From positions 1,243,001-1,307,000 of the forward strand of contig NZ_CP071612.1 in NCBI RefSeq assembly GCF_017357245.1: DNA of 64,000 nucleotides, in the 5' to 3' direction. Shown one piece after another: positions 8,488 through 17,653 of this stretch. Positions within the stretch are counted from its first letter, which is position 1. Every line of letters begins with the position of its first letter. The notes under the pieces were generated by a model. The model saw only the letters and a program-made list of their open reading frames with translations, was not told where the DNA came from and ran no database searches. A program made the translations under genes and the position numbers. The stretch comes from Rhizobium bangladeshense. GTDB lineage: Bacteria; Pseudomonadota; Alphaproteobacteria; Rhizobiales; Rhizobiaceae.

Positions 8488-9939
8488 ATGTCGGATCAGA
8501 TTTACCAGGCGCCGACGGTTCCGCGCGCCGCGCCCAATTTCCGCGTGATCGCGATGATCGTCGCGAGTGCGATGCTGATGGAAAATATCGACGCCACCGT
8601 GCTGGCGACCGCACTGCCCACCATGGCGCGCGATTTCGCCGTCAACGCACCGGCCATGTCGATCGCGCTGACTTCCTATCTCCTGAGCCTGGCGATCTTC
8701 ATTCCGGCAAGCGGCCGAATGGCCGACAGCTTCGGCTCGCGCACCGTTTTCCGCGCCGCCATTGCAGTGTTCGTCATCGGCTCCATCCTCTGTGCGCTCG
8801 CGCCGTCACTGCCCTTCCTGGTGCTGGCGCGGCTGCTGCAGGGCATGGGCGGCGCTATGATGATGCCGGTCGGCCGCCTGGTGCTGATGCGCAGCGTCGC
8901 TCGCAAGGATATGGTCAGCGCCATGTCCTGGCTGCTGGTGCCGGCGCTGATCGGCCCGATCGTCGGCCCGCCGCTCGGCGGCTTCATCGTCACCTATCTT
9001 GACTGGCGCTGGATCTTCTACATCAACGTGCCGATCGGCATTGTCGGCATGATCTTCGTCTCGATCTATATCGATGAGGTGAAGGGCAAGGCAACCGGCC
9101 CCTTCGATACGCTCGGCTTCATCCTCTCCGGCATCTCGCTCGGCTCGCTGCTTTTCGGCTTCGAAATGTCGAGCCATGAAGGTGAGGGGGCCTTTTCGAT
9201 CTTCCTGATCGCCCTTGGTCTCATCTTCGGCATCGCTTATCTCAAACATGCCCGCAGGCATCCTTCGCCGATCATGGATTTCTCGCTGATGAAGGTGCCG
9301 AGCTTCGGCACCTCCGTTATCGCCGGCTCGCTGACGCGCATCACCCAGGGCGCCCAGCCCTTCTTGCTGCCGCTGCTTTTCCAGATCGGCTTCGGCCTGT
9401 CGGCAGCCGCCGCCGGCCAGATCGTCATCGCCACCGCGCTGGGCGCGCTCGCCATGAAGCCGATGGCGAAGCTTGTCTTCAGCCGGCTCGGCTTCCGCAG
9501 AAGCCTCGTTCTCAACGGCATCCTCGGCACGGCCGGCTACGCCCTCTGCGCCGCCTTCAGGCCGGACTGGCCGATGCCGCTGATCTTCGTCGTCCTGGTG
9601 CTCAGCGCGTTTTTCCTATCGTTCCAGTTCACCGCCTACAACACCATTGCCTATGACGAGATCGAAAGGGAGCGGATGAGCTCGGCCACCAGCTTCTACA
9701 CCACCTTCCAGCAGCTGATGCTGTCGCTCGGTATCTGTATCGGGGCCTTGGCGCTGCATGGCTCCATGGCCTTGTCAGGCGCCGAAACGCCTGATCTCGG
9801 CGATTTCTCCACCGCCTTCATCGTCGTCACCATCATCTCGATCACTGCAACCGTCTGGAACCTGCGCTTCTCGCCGGCTGCCGGCGAGGAGATCAGCGGC
9901 TATAAGGCGCGACGGACGAAAGACGCCGCCGGAGCCTGA
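8488..9939 (+). CDS. DHA2-type MFS multidrug efflux transporter
   Basis: The 483-residue product has around 14 hydrophobic segments, the DHA2 layout. Family motifs are visible: ENIDATVLATALPTMARDF in the first helix (motif D1 region), GRMADSFGSRTVF (motif A between helices 2 and 3), and LLVPALIGPIVGPPLGGFI (motif C of antiporters). It should export hydrophobic compounds in exchange for protons across the inner membrane. No membrane-fusion partner is adjacent. The ribosome-binding site is weak (CGGACG directly before the ATG). No regulator is adjacent on its 5' side. Confidence 0.92.
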   Translation: MSDQIYQAPTVPRAAPNFRVIAMIVASAMLMENIDATVLATALPTMARDFAVNAPAMSIALTSYLLSLAIFIPASGRMADSFGSRTVFRAAIAVFVIGSILCALAPSLPFLVLARLLQGMGGAMMMPVGRLVLMRSVARKDMVSAMSWLLVPALIGPIVGPPLGGFIVTYLDWRWIFYINVPIGIVGMIFVSIYIDEVKGKATGPFDTLGFILSGISLGSLLFGFEMSSHEGEGAFSIFLIALGLIFGIAYLKHARRHPSPIMDFSLMKVPSFGTSVIAGSLTRITQGAQPFLLPLLFQIGFGLSAAAAGQIVIATALGALAMKPMAKLVFSRLGFRRSLVLNGILGTAGYALCAAFRPDWPMPLIFVVLVLSAFFLSFQFTAYNTIAYDEIERERMSSATSFYTTFQQLMLSLGICIGALALHGSMALSGAETPDLGDFSTAFIVVTIISITATVWNLRFSPAAGEEISGYKARRTKDAAGA

Positions 9940-9955
9940 CGCCGCCTTTCCTTCC

Positions 9956-10189
9956 TCAGATGTCGAGCAGCGCCCGCAGCCGCTGGCGTCGCGATGGCCG
10001 GCCTTCGCGCCGGTCCGCCTCGATCCCGTAGGCAATTGGTCCGTCGAGGCCGCCGAAGGCTGCAAGATCGATGTCTCGCAGCGCTACTTCTACCGCCGCT
10101 TCGGCCTCGGCGGGCCTACGCCATCCCGTGATCGCAAGCCACAGATCACGCCAGCCTCGCTCGCGCCGCGCCATCCCCACCATCCTCAT
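9956..10189 (-). CDS. hypothetical protein, 77 aa
   Basis: The ATG at 10189 has GGGAGGG about nine bases upstream and starts 22 bases past the stop of the homocysteine S-methyltransferase gene on the same strand. The product is basic and helical, with a GWRDLWLAITGWRRP stretch near the N-terminus and RPSRRQRLRALLDI at the end. No family is recognised. The strong ribosome-binding site and operon-like spacing are the reasons to call it a gene. Confidence 0.6.
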   Translation of the reverse strand: MRMVGMARRERGWRDLWLAITGWRRPAEAEAAVEVALRDIDLAAFGGLDGPIAYGIEADRREGRPSRRQRLRALLDI

Positions 10190-10211
10190 CGTCCAGCCCT
10201 CCCTGCCGGTC

Positions 10212-11159
10212 TCACGCCGCCTGCGGCAGGCATGCCTCGCAGATCGCCGCGACATGGCGATGGTCGGTGCCGCAGCAACCGCCGAGCACGCGCAGCTCAG
10301 GCATGCGATCAAGAAGTTTGCGGTATCGCCGACCGAGATCGTCGGGATCGCCCGCGTCCAGTGTCTCGCTATTGTCCAGCTGCGCGTGACTCATGGTCGA
10401 GGCGTTGGCGCGGATGCCGAAGATACGCTTTGCCCAAGTGCTTGAAGGGTCGAGGGCGGATTCGAAATGCGTCGGGTGGGCGCAGTTGATCATGTAGTAC
10501 GCCGCTGCTCCGCCGGTGGCCGCATCCGTGGTCTCGATCGCTTCCTGAATGCTTCGGCCCGTCACCAGCCTGCCGTCCGTCTCCAGCGTGAAGGAGATGG
10601 CGCAGGGCATGGCGAATGACTTTGCCGCACGCACCACGCCGATCGCCTCGTCGATATTCGTCAGCGTGAAGGCGCTCACCATATCCGCCTCCGTGCCGCC
10701 GAAGGTCTCGATCTGGAAGGCGTGATAGTCCTCCGCCTCGTGCGCGCTCATCATGCCCGCCTTGTAGCCATCTCCGCGCGGACCGATAGCGCCGCTGATG
10801 ACGATCGGTTGCCCTGGCTGCTCATAGGCGTTGCGCAAGCCCGCAAGCAGCTCGACGGCTTGCTCATTCGCCGCCTTCAATGCTTCGCTCGTATAGCCGA
10901 GCTTTCGCCCCCAGTCCGGGTTTGCCCGCCACGTGGCGGTGTCGAGCACGAAGCCGGTGCCGTGCTGCCGTGCGATATTGAGGTAAGGGCGATAGTAGTT
11001 CCGCGTGCGCTGCCGACCGTCTTCGGAGGCCAGCAGTACGAAAGAGGCGAAATGTGGAAGCGCGATGCCATCGTGGAAGATCATCGTTGTTTCCATGCCG
11101 CCATCGGTCAGGAAGGTGCCGCCTTTCAGCTGCGGCAAGTCATGTCTATACTTTGCCAT
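10212..11159 (-). CDS. homocysteine S-methyltransferase family protein
   Basis: The 315-residue product has the Pfam S-methyl_trans layout: LTDGGMETTM at the N-terminus, GAIGPRGDGY, and the zinc-binding cysteines as YYMINCAHP (first Cys) and LGGCCGTDHRH near the C-terminus (Cys pair). Members move a methyl group from S-methylmethionine or betaine-type donors to homocysteine, making methionine, in the cytoplasm. It lacks the cobalamin domains of MetH. The exact donor cannot be told from sequence. A 77-residue open gene follows on the same strand. Confidence 0.9.
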   Translation of the reverse strand: MAKYRHDLPQLKGGTFLTDGGMETTMIFHDGIALPHFASFVLLASEDGRQRTRNYYRPYLNIARQHGTGFVLDTATWRANPDWGRKLGYTSEALKAANEQAVELLAGLRNAYEQPGQPIVISGAIGPRGDGYKAGMMSAHEAEDYHAFQIETFGGTEADMVSAFTLTNIDEAIGVVRAAKSFAMPCAISFTLETDGRLVTGRSIQEAIETTDAATGGAAAYYMINCAHPTHFESALDPSSTWAKRIFGIRANASTMSHAQLDNSETLDAGDPDDLGRRYRKLLDRMPELRVLGGCCGTDHRHVAAICEACLPQAA

Positions 11160-11354
11160 TGTTGAAGTTTCTCCCGTCGCGGCGCCTGGACTGGCTGCCG
11201 TCGATGAGTGATGTTCTGCCGCTTAATCGGCTGCCAAACTAGACGACTTGAGGTATACTGGCGGCTGTTTCGGTTTTACCGGTTGGAAATCAACTGCTTG
11301 GCGAGGCCGATGCTGGCGCGGACGGATACGGGTCTGACCCTGCGGCGCTCGGAA

Positions 11355-11371
11355 CTGTACCGCAGGTACAG
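11355..11371. promoter_or_regulatory. inverted repeat, probable TetR autoregulatory operator
   Basis: CTGTACC-GCA-GGTACAG is a perfect 7+7 palindrome ending just before the GGAGGGG ribosome-binding site of the TetR gene at 11380. Its symmetry and position suit a TetR dimer shutting off its own gene. The assignment to that protein is inference. Confidence 0.6.
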
Positions 11372-11379
11372 GAGGGGAT

Positions 11380-12057
11380 ATGCGAAAGGGAGAGGAAACG
11401 CGCAGCCGCATCCTCGATGTGGCCGAAGCGGCAGTCTTGCAGAAGGGTTTTGGCGGGACCTCCATCGAGGAGCTGATCGCCGAAACCGGGATCACCAAGA
11501 GCGGCTTCTTCTATCACTTCAAGGATAAGAACGAGCTCGCCAAGGCGCTGCTCAACCGCTACATCGAAAACGACGAGCGCATCTACGACGAGATATTCGG
11601 CCGCGCGCGCGATCTGATGGACGATCCGCTGCAATCCTTCCTGCTCGGCCTGAAACTCCTTTCCGAGCTGCTTGCGGATCTGCCGAATGGCCATCCCGGC
11701 TGCCTGGTCGCGACCGTCTGCTATTATGAGCGGCTGTTCGACCGGGAGATCCAGGAGACAAACCGCAATGCGGTTCTTGCCTGGCGGCGGCGCTTCGGCC
11801 GCATGCTGCGCGAAATCATGGAAGTCTACCCGCCGCGCGAGCCCGTCAATGTCGACCAACTCGCCGATATGGTTTCCTCTGTGCTCGAAGGCGGTATCGT
11901 CCTCTCGAAGACGCTGAAGGAGCCGAACACTCTGGCCGAGCAGGTGCTGATGCTGCGGACCTTCGTGCGAATGCTCTTTTTGCCGGCTGTCGAGCCTCCC
12001 CTCCCGGCCGTCAGGCGGGGCCAGGCCTTTGGCGCGGCCGGCAGCGGTCAGCCTTAG
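11380..12057 (+). CDS. TetR/AcrR family transcriptional regulator
   Basis: The 225-residue product carries a TetR N-terminal helix-turn-helix (about residues 5-52: RSRILDVAEAAVLQKGFGGTSIEELI followed by GITKSGFFYHFKDKNEL) and a helical ligand-binding domain of the type found in the TetR_C_33-like group. GGAGGGG precedes the ATG. Its stop codon overlaps the stop codon of the convergent DUF1697 gene. No target is adjacent downstream on the same strand, so the only obvious site is the palindrome at 11355-11371. Confidence 0.92.
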   Translation: MRKGEETRSRILDVAEAAVLQKGFGGTSIEELIAETGITKSGFFYHFKDKNELAKALLNRYIENDERIYDEIFGRARDLMDDPLQSFLLGLKLLSELLADLPNGHPGCLVATVCYYERLFDREIQETNRNAVLAWRRRFGRMLREIMEVYPPREPVNVDQLADMVSSVLEGGIVLSKTLKEPNTLAEQVLMLRTFVRMLFLPAVEPPLPAVRRGQAFGAAGSGQP

Positions 12058-12572
12058 CCGTCCATCTCAGCCGCCAGTTCGGCGAGCTTGCGCACTGTGT
12101 TGAGATTGCGAGACGTTCCGGGCTTCAATGCCGGCAGCTTCAGCTTCGAGCGGCCGGAGCCGTTGGGATAGTGCACATAGATTTCCCGGCCGGCGAGCTG
12201 CGCTTCCTCGCCGTCAGGCGCAACCATCTTTTCCAGCGCATCGCGGGGTACCGCTTCTGGCAGAAAGTAGACGAGCAGGAAATTCGGCTTGGCATCGGGA
12301 AAGGGCGCTTCGGCGGCAATTGCCTCAAGTTCCTTCCGGCTGCGCACCATCACGCCCGGCGGCTTGCCCATCTTCTTGCTGAGCGCCTCGTCGAGCTTTT
12401 CCTCGACTGCATTTTCTTTCTCATCCGAGCGGAACAGCACATTGCCGCTCTGGATGTAGGTTTTCACGTCGCTAAAGCCGAGGCCCTCGCAGATCTCCTT
12501 GAGTTCAGCCATCGACAGTGAGCCGGTGCCGCCGACGTTAACGGCGCGGAGGAGGGCGATGTAGACGGGCAT
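12054..12572 (-). CDS. DUF1697 domain-containing protein
   Basis: The 172-residue product begins with the family hallmark YIALLRAVNVGG, then GFSDVKTYIQSGNVLF and NFLLVYFL, and ends near RNLNTVRKL. The function of DUF1697 is unknown; it has a ferredoxin-like duplicated fold. The ATG at 12572 is preferred over one 11 codons upstream because family members start at this point. Its TAA overlaps the TAG of the convergent TetR gene. Confidence 0.9.
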   Translation of the reverse strand: MPVYIALLRAVNVGGTGSLSMAELKEICEGLGFSDVKTYIQSGNVLFRSDEKENAVEEKLDEALSKKMGKPPGVMVRSRKELEAIAAEAPFPDAKPNFLLVYFLPEAVPRDALEKMVAPDGEEAQLAGREIYVHYPNGSGRSKLKLPALKPGTSRNLNTVRKLAELAAEMDG

Positions 12573-12621
12573 TTCTCTCTCCCTTGACCTTGTGCCGTGT
12601 GGCACGGCACGCCCTCAACGC

Positions 12622-14730
12622 TCACACCTTCCCCGCCACCTTGATGGCAAACGCGTACTCGAATGCAATCTCCTCCAACCGCTGGAACCGGCCGGAAGCG
12701 CCTCCATGGCCGGCATCCATGTTCGTCTTGAGCAGGATCGGCGCCTCGCCGGTCGTCCTGTCGCGCAGTTTCGCCACCCACTTGGCCGGCTCCCAATAGG
12801 TGACGCGCGGGTCTGTCAGGCCGCCGAGCGCCAGGATCGGCGGGTAAGCTTTGGCACCGACATTGTCATAGGGCGAATAGGCTGCGATCTGCTCGTATTC
12901 TTCCTTGCTTTCGATCGGATTGCCCCATTCCGGCCATTCCGGCGGAGTGAGCGGCAGGGTGTCGTCCAGCATGGTGTTGAGGACGTCGACGAAGGGAACG
13001 GCGGCGATGATGCCGGCGAACTTCTCCGGCGCCATATTGGCGACAGCGCCCATCAGCATTCCGCCGGCCGATCCGCCCTCGGCGATGATCTTCGCGTAAG
13101 ATGTGAACTTCTGTTGATTCAGATAGTCGGCCGCGGCGACGAAGTCCTTGAAGCTGTTCGTCTTCTTTTCCATCTTGCCGTCCTCGTACCATGCAAAGCC
13201 CTTGTCCTTGCCGCCGCGGATATGGGCGATGGCATAGACGAAGCCGCGGTCGGCGAGCGACAGGCAGTTGGTGTTGAAGCCGGCCGGAATGGTGATGCCG
13301 TAGGCGCCATATCCATAGAGCAGGCATGGTGCCGAGCCGTCGAGCGGCGTATCCTTGCGGTAGAGCAGGGTGATCGGCACCGTCTCGCCGTCCCATGCCG
13401 GCGCGAAGACGCGGCGGGTGACATAGTCGCCGGGATTGTGGCCGGATGGCACTTCCTGCGTCTTCAAGAGCGTGCGCTCGCGCGTCACCATGTTGTAGTC
13501 GTAAAGTTGCGACGGGGTCGTCATCGAGGAATAGGAGAAGCGAATGACATCGGTGTCATATTCCGCCGCACCCGAAAGCCCCAGCGAATAGGCTTCCTCG
13601 GCAAAGGCGATCGCATGTTCCTCGCCGCTCGCCCGGTCGCGGATCATGATCTGCGGCAGCCCGTCCTTGCGCTCCAGCCACAGGAGGTGGCGGGCATAGG
13701 CCATGTGGCTGATGATCAGCGTGCCGGGCTTGTGAGCGACGACTTCGCGCCAGTTTTCCTTGCCCGGATTGTTCACCGGCGCTTCCATGATCTTGAAATC
13801 CTTGGCGCCGCCGTCATTGGTGAGAATGTAGAAGACGTCGCCGCCCTCGGTCAGCGAATATTCGATGCCTTCCTCGCGCGCCGCCACCAGCTTCGGCTCG
13901 GCCATGAGGTCTTTGGTCGACAGCAGCCGGTATTCGCTGGTCTCGTGGTCGTGAATGTCGATATAGATGAAGTCGTCGAGCAGCGAGCCGCCGACGCCCA
14001 TGAAGAAGCCGGCATCGGCTTCCTCATAGACCAGCCGGTCTTCCGACTGCGGCCGGCCGACAATGTGGTGAAAGATTTTCGATGGCCGGTGATTCTCATC
14101 GAGCGCCGAATAGAAGAAGCTCTTGCCGTCCGGCGCCCAGACGCCGCCGCCGCCGGTGTTTTCGATTCGGTCCTCGAGGTCTTCCCCGGTCGCGAGGTCG
14201 CGCACCTTCAGCGTGAAGAACTCCGATCCCTTGTCGTCATAGCCCCAGATGCCGCGGCTGTGGTCGCTCGAATGGTCGAGGCCGGCGAGGCGGAAATAGG
14301 CCTTGCCTGATGCCTCCTTGTCGCCGTCGATGAGCACGGTGCGGATCGTCTCGTCGGCGACGTCGCCGTCGCGGGGAATGCGGAAATAGCGCGGCTGCTC
14401 GCCGCCGGTCACGTAAGATGTGCCATAGGCATAGGCGCCGTCCTTCACCGGCACCGAGCTGTCATCTTCCTTGATGCGGCCGCGCATTTCGGCAAACAGT
14501 GCCTTCTGGAGCGGCTTGGTGTCCTCCATCGCCGCATTCATATAGGCGTTTTCGGCTTCCAGATGCCGGCGGATCTCGGGGTCGAGGATCGACGGATCCT
14601 TGAACATTGCTTGCCAGTTGTCGGCGCGCAGCCACGCATAGTCGTCCGTGCGGGTAATGCCGTGGCGCGTATCGGAAACGGGCTTCTTCGGTGCGGCGGG
14701 CGGTGTCGGCAGGCTCTTGAAAACGGACAA
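12622..14730 (-). CDS. ptrB: oligopeptidase B-type S9 family serine peptidase
   Basis: A TTG at 14730 with GGAG eight bases upstream gives 702 residues, close to the 690-710 of oligopeptidase B; longer readings add an atypical Arg/Pro-rich leader. An N-terminal seven-bladed propeller (about residues 75-410) precedes an alpha/beta hydrolase domain with the nucleophile in GGSAGGML, the acid in LTDPRVTYWEP and the base in DAGHGGASGRF. Both the TRHGITRTDDYAWLR start and these motifs are typical of the family. It cleaves short peptides after basic residues in the cytoplasm. Confidence 0.92.
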   Translation of the reverse strand: MSVFKSLPTPPAAPKKPVSDTRHGITRTDDYAWLRADNWQAMFKDPSILDPEIRRHLEAENAYMNAAMEDTKPLQKALFAEMRGRIKEDDSSVPVKDGAYAYGTSYVTGGEQPRYFRIPRDGDVADETIRTVLIDGDKEASGKAYFRLAGLDHSSDHSRGIWGYDDKGSEFFTLKVRDLATGEDLEDRIENTGGGGVWAPDGKSFFYSALDENHRPSKIFHHIVGRPQSEDRLVYEEADAGFFMGVGGSLLDDFIYIDIHDHETSEYRLLSTKDLMAEPKLVAAREEGIEYSLTEGGDVFYILTNDGGAKDFKIMEAPVNNPGKENWREVVAHKPGTLIISHMAYARHLLWLERKDGLPQIMIRDRASGEEHAIAFAEEAYSLGLSGAAEYDTDVIRFSYSSMTTPSQLYDYNMVTRERTLLKTQEVPSGHNPGDYVTRRVFAPAWDGETVPITLLYRKDTPLDGSAPCLLYGYGAYGITIPAGFNTNCLSLADRGFVYAIAHIRGGKDKGFAWYEDGKMEKKTNSFKDFVAAADYLNQQKFTSYAKIIAEGGSAGGMLMGAVANMAPEKFAGIIAAVPFVDVLNTMLDDTLPLTPPEWPEWGNPIESKEEYEQIAAYSPYDNVGAKAYPPILALGGLTDPRVTYWEPAKWVAKLRDRTTGEAPILLKTNMDAGHGGASGRFQRLEEIAFEYAFAIKVAGKV

Positions 14731-14985
14731 GGAATTGGCTCCGGTGGGAAGGTCGGGTTGGCAAGAGATAGAGGCGCGCCGCTGCCGGATCAAGCGGCAA
14801 GGCTGCGCCAAGGGGTGCGGACGACCATTCACAGGCGAGGGGAAGCTCCGCCCGGCTTGCCTTGATGTCACCACAATATTTAAGAAAGTCCGCTATCTCA
14901 GAGCGAAATTTGCACGTGCCCAGCCCTCCGGCAAGCCGCCGCTGGCCGCATGAAGACTGTACAACAGCAAGGAAATTTCTCCGCA

Positions 14986-15375
14986 ATGCCGAAACGTCTG
15001 CTCCTGCTTGTATCCCTGGCCAGCTTGGCTGCTCCCGCTTTTGCCGTCGATCCCGCAATCAAGAAGCAACTGGAAAAACTCGACCCCGCGACCCGCTTGG
15101 AACAGAGTTGCGATACTGAGGCGATGAGCCGCATCACGAAGGACAGCGCCGGCTTCAAGCCCGATAAGGTGATCGCCTATACGTTCAAGGATCCGATCGC
15201 CGGCGACAATTCCCTGCATGCGCCGGGCGCGGTCTTCCGCAGCAAGGGCGACTGGTACCATCTCTCCTTCACCTGCATCACCGGCCCGCAGCATATCAAT
15301 GTGCGCCAGCTCGACTACCAGATCGGCGAGAAGGTGCCGCGCGATAAGTGGGGCAAATATTATCTCTACGATTGA
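14986..15375 (+). CDS. DUF930 domain-containing exported protein
   Basis: From the ATG at 14986, which follows AAGGAAA, the product has 129 residues with a clear signal peptide (KRLLLLVSLASLAAPAFA, cut after AFA). The mature part begins VDPAIKKQLEKLDPATRLEQSCD and contains FKPDKVIAYTF and DWYHLSFTC, matching DUF930. Two Cys in the mature part may form a disulfide. An ATG at 14950 would add 12 residues ahead of the signal peptide and has no good ribosome-binding site. Function is unknown; it is probably periplasmic. Confidence 0.85.
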   Translation: MPKRLLLLVSLASLAAPAFAVDPAIKKQLEKLDPATRLEQSCDTEAMSRITKDSAGFKPDKVIAYTFKDPIAGDNSLHAPGAVFRSKGDWYHLSFTCITGPQHINVRQLDYQIGEKVPRDKWGKYYLYD

Positions 15376-15476
15376 TGCTGTTGCATGTGTTCGGGCGAGT
15401 GCGGTGACATCCGGCCGCATGGCGTATGCAAAAGCAGCCGCTAAAGTCGATGGACTCGAATTGTAGAAGCCCCGAT

Positions 15477-16286
15477 ATGAACCGCATCCTTTTCGCTTCG
15501 GCGTTCCTTCTGGCCGCCATGCCGGCTGCTGCATCTGCGGACCAGTTGCCGTTAGTGCCGCCGGCCGCGGCCACTCCGGCACCGGCTGCTCCGCCGCCGA
15601 AGCCGTCGGCCGTAAAGCTCGTCGAGCCGCATCTGCATATCGCCCGTTCCAACATACAAGGCCATGCCCGCATCGCGCTGACCTTCGATGCCTGCATGGG
15701 GCAGGCGGACGAACGCATCCTTTCGACGCTGGTGCGCGAGCGCATTCCCTCGACGATCTTCGTCACAGCTCGCTGGCTGAAGCGCAACCCGCAGGCCCTT
15801 GCAGTCTTCCTGCAGAATCCCGATCTCTTCGAGCTCGAAAACCACGGCCTGAACCATATTCCGGCCGTCGACAGGCCGACGCTGATTTATGGCATTGCCT
15901 CGGCCGGCTCGCCGCAGGCGGTGCGGCGGGAGGTCGAAGGCGGCGCCGCCGCCATGATTGCGGCCCGCATTCCCGCACCGCACTGGTTTCGCGGTTCCAC
16001 AGCCGAGTACGATCTGTCCGCCATCGGCGAGATCCGCGCCATGGGCTACCGCATCGCGGGTTACTCCGTGAACGGCGACGGCGGCTCGCTGCTCGGCGCC
16101 GCTATCACCGAAAAGCGTATCGCCTCCGCCAAGGACGGCGATGTCGTCATCTCCCACATCAATCAGCCAACCCATGCGGCGGGCGAGGGAGTGGCGAAGG
16201 CGCTGGTCGATCTCAAGGCCAAAGGCGTGCAGTTCGTCCGCCTCGACGACGTCGAGGATACCGGCGACGACAAGACAACGGAGTAG
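15477..16286 (+). CDS. polysaccharide deacetylase (CE4) family protein
   Basis: The 269-residue product has a signal peptide (MNRILFASAFLLAAMPAAASA) and a NodB-like domain. ALTFDACMG carries the first motif (TFD with catalytic and metal Asp), followed by ENHGLNHIP (the H-x3-H metal pair), HWFRGSTAEYD (motif 3, Arg) and DGDVVISHINQP (motif 5 His). Such enzymes remove acetyl groups from peptidoglycan or polysaccharide outside the cytoplasm. TFDACMG in place of the usual TFDDGP shows it belongs to a divergent branch, so the substrate is uncertain. Confidence 0.85.
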   Translation: MNRILFASAFLLAAMPAAASADQLPLVPPAAATPAPAAPPPKPSAVKLVEPHLHIARSNIQGHARIALTFDACMGQADERILSTLVRERIPSTIFVTARWLKRNPQALAVFLQNPDLFELENHGLNHIPAVDRPTLIYGIASAGSPQAVRREVEGGAAAMIAARIPAPHWFRGSTAEYDLSAIGEIRAMGYRIAGYSVNGDGGSLLGAAITEKRIASAKDGDVVISHINQPTHAAGEGVAKALVDLKAKGVQFVRLDDVEDTGDDKTTE

Positions 16287-16300
16287 ATCTACGGCTGAAG

Positions 16301-16325
16301 CTGTGCCGGGGGTATCATGGCACAG
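16301..16325. terminator. hairpin between convergent genes
   Basis: CTGTGCC and GGCACAG arms, separated by 11 bases, lie between the convergent deacetylase and FAD oxidoreductase genes. The stem is short and no T-run follows, so a terminator role is tentative. Confidence 0.35.
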
Positions 16326-16342
16326 GAGCCAATGCGAAACCT

Positions 16343-17635
16343 CTATCTCAACTCATCCCCGATGCCCAACCTATCCTCGCCAAACCGCCGTATCCCCGGC
16401 CCCTCCCGGTCGAGCGCGAAATCTTCAAACCACTCGCGGTGGATCCCTGCAATCATCGCCCCGATCATCTGGGCGGCGAGATAGGAGAAGGTGATGCCGT
16501 TGCCGCCATAGCCATGGGCGGCGAAGACGTGCGGCATTCCGGGCAGGGGTCCGATCAGCGGCAGGCCATCGGCAGTTTCGCCGAAGGTTCCGGCCCAGGC
16601 GTGGGCGACGCGGGTATCGGCTTTCGGCCATAGCCGCTTCAATTTCTCCTGGATGGCGCTGATCTTGGCCGGCAGCTTTCGATCCCGCGCCGCGGCGTCG
16701 GTCGTACCGTCGTCCTCGCCGCCGGCGACGATGCGATTGTCAGCAGTCGTGTGCATGTAGAGGTGTGGATGGTTGTCCTCCCAGATCAGCGCCCTGTCGC
16801 GCCAGAACGTGGCGGGATCCTGCGGCACGGTGGCGAATGCCCAGCTCGAACTCGTGCGGTGCAGCTTCGGCATGTCGAGGCCCGGCATCGAATAGCCTGT
16901 CGCCAGCACGACATGCTGCGCCTCTATGACATAGGGGCCGTCCGTCTCGGCCGTGACGCAATCGCCCTCGCTGTGCAGCGCGGTCACGGAGGCGCCCATC
17001 AGTTGTGCCCCGCGCCGGATGGCCATCGCAATCAGAGCCCAGGTGAGCAGCAGCGGATCGGCCTCCGCCGAACCAGGCGAATAGATTGCCCCATCCCGGT
17101 CGAGCTCGAATTGCGTGAAGAGATCGGGATGCTCGAGATAGACGCCGGGCAGGCCGGCCCGCCGGCGAAGCAGGCGCTCTTCCCTTAGGTCGCGGGCGCC
17201 TTCCAGATTGCAGGCGAGATAAAGCGTGTTGCGCGGCCGGAAGCCGCAGGCGATTCCCTTCGCAGCGATCAGCTTCGAAAGGCCGGCGACGGCAGCGGCA
17301 CTGCGGCGGTAAATTCCAGCCGCCCGTTCGAAGCCGTAATAAGCCTCGAGTTCCGTGAGCGTGCTGTCGATTTCCCATCGCAGCATTGCGGTGCTGGCGA
17401 CGGTGCTGCCGAAGCCCGGCGCCTCGCGGTCGATGATAGCAACGGAGAAGCCGCGCGCCGTCAGGTGATCTGCGATTAGCGCGCCGGTGATACCGCCACC
17501 GATCACCGCGACATCTGTGGAAAGGCTCCCGGCCATCGGCCGCCATTGCGGACGTATGGCACTTTTTCTCCAAAGCGAACGGCCGCTGACCACCTGGTCA
17601 TGATCGGATTCGTCGAGATGGAGATCGGACGCCAC
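16343..17635 (-). CDS. FAD-dependent amino-acid/amine oxidoreductase (DAO family)
   Basis: The 430-residue product starts with about 40 residues before the dinucleotide-binding motif DVAVIGGGITGALIA. The substrate domain follows, and the C-terminal DAO signature is WAGTFGETADGLPLIGPLPG then HVFAAHGYGGNGITFS. This is the pattern of gamma-glutamylputrescine oxidase/glycine oxidase-like flavoproteins, with the substrate unresolved. The GTG start has GAGGAG seven bases upstream. It lies 18 bases after the AI-2E permease gene on the same strand, so the two likely share a transcript. Confidence 0.88.
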   Translation of the reverse strand: MASDLHLDESDHDQVVSGRSLWRKSAIRPQWRPMAGSLSTDVAVIGGGITGALIADHLTARGFSVAIIDREAPGFGSTVASTAMLRWEIDSTLTELEAYYGFERAAGIYRRSAAAVAGLSKLIAAKGIACGFRPRNTLYLACNLEGARDLREERLLRRRAGLPGVYLEHPDLFTQFELDRDGAIYSPGSAEADPLLLTWALIAMAIRRGAQLMGASVTALHSEGDCVTAETDGPYVIEAQHVVLATGYSMPGLDMPKLHRTSSSWAFATVPQDPATFWRDRALIWEDNHPHLYMHTTADNRIVAGGEDDGTTDAAARDRKLPAKISAIQEKLKRLWPKADTRVAHAWAGTFGETADGLPLIGPLPGMPHVFAAHGYGGNGITFSYLAAQMIGAMIAGIHREWFEDFALDREGPGIRRFGEDRLGIGDELR

Positions 17636-17653
17636 GGATGTCTCCTCGCTTGA

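Noticed and set aside
12592..14310. 572-residue open frame opposite the oligopeptidase B gene
   Set aside because: It is an antisense shadow of a clear S9 peptidase gene with intact catalytic motifs.
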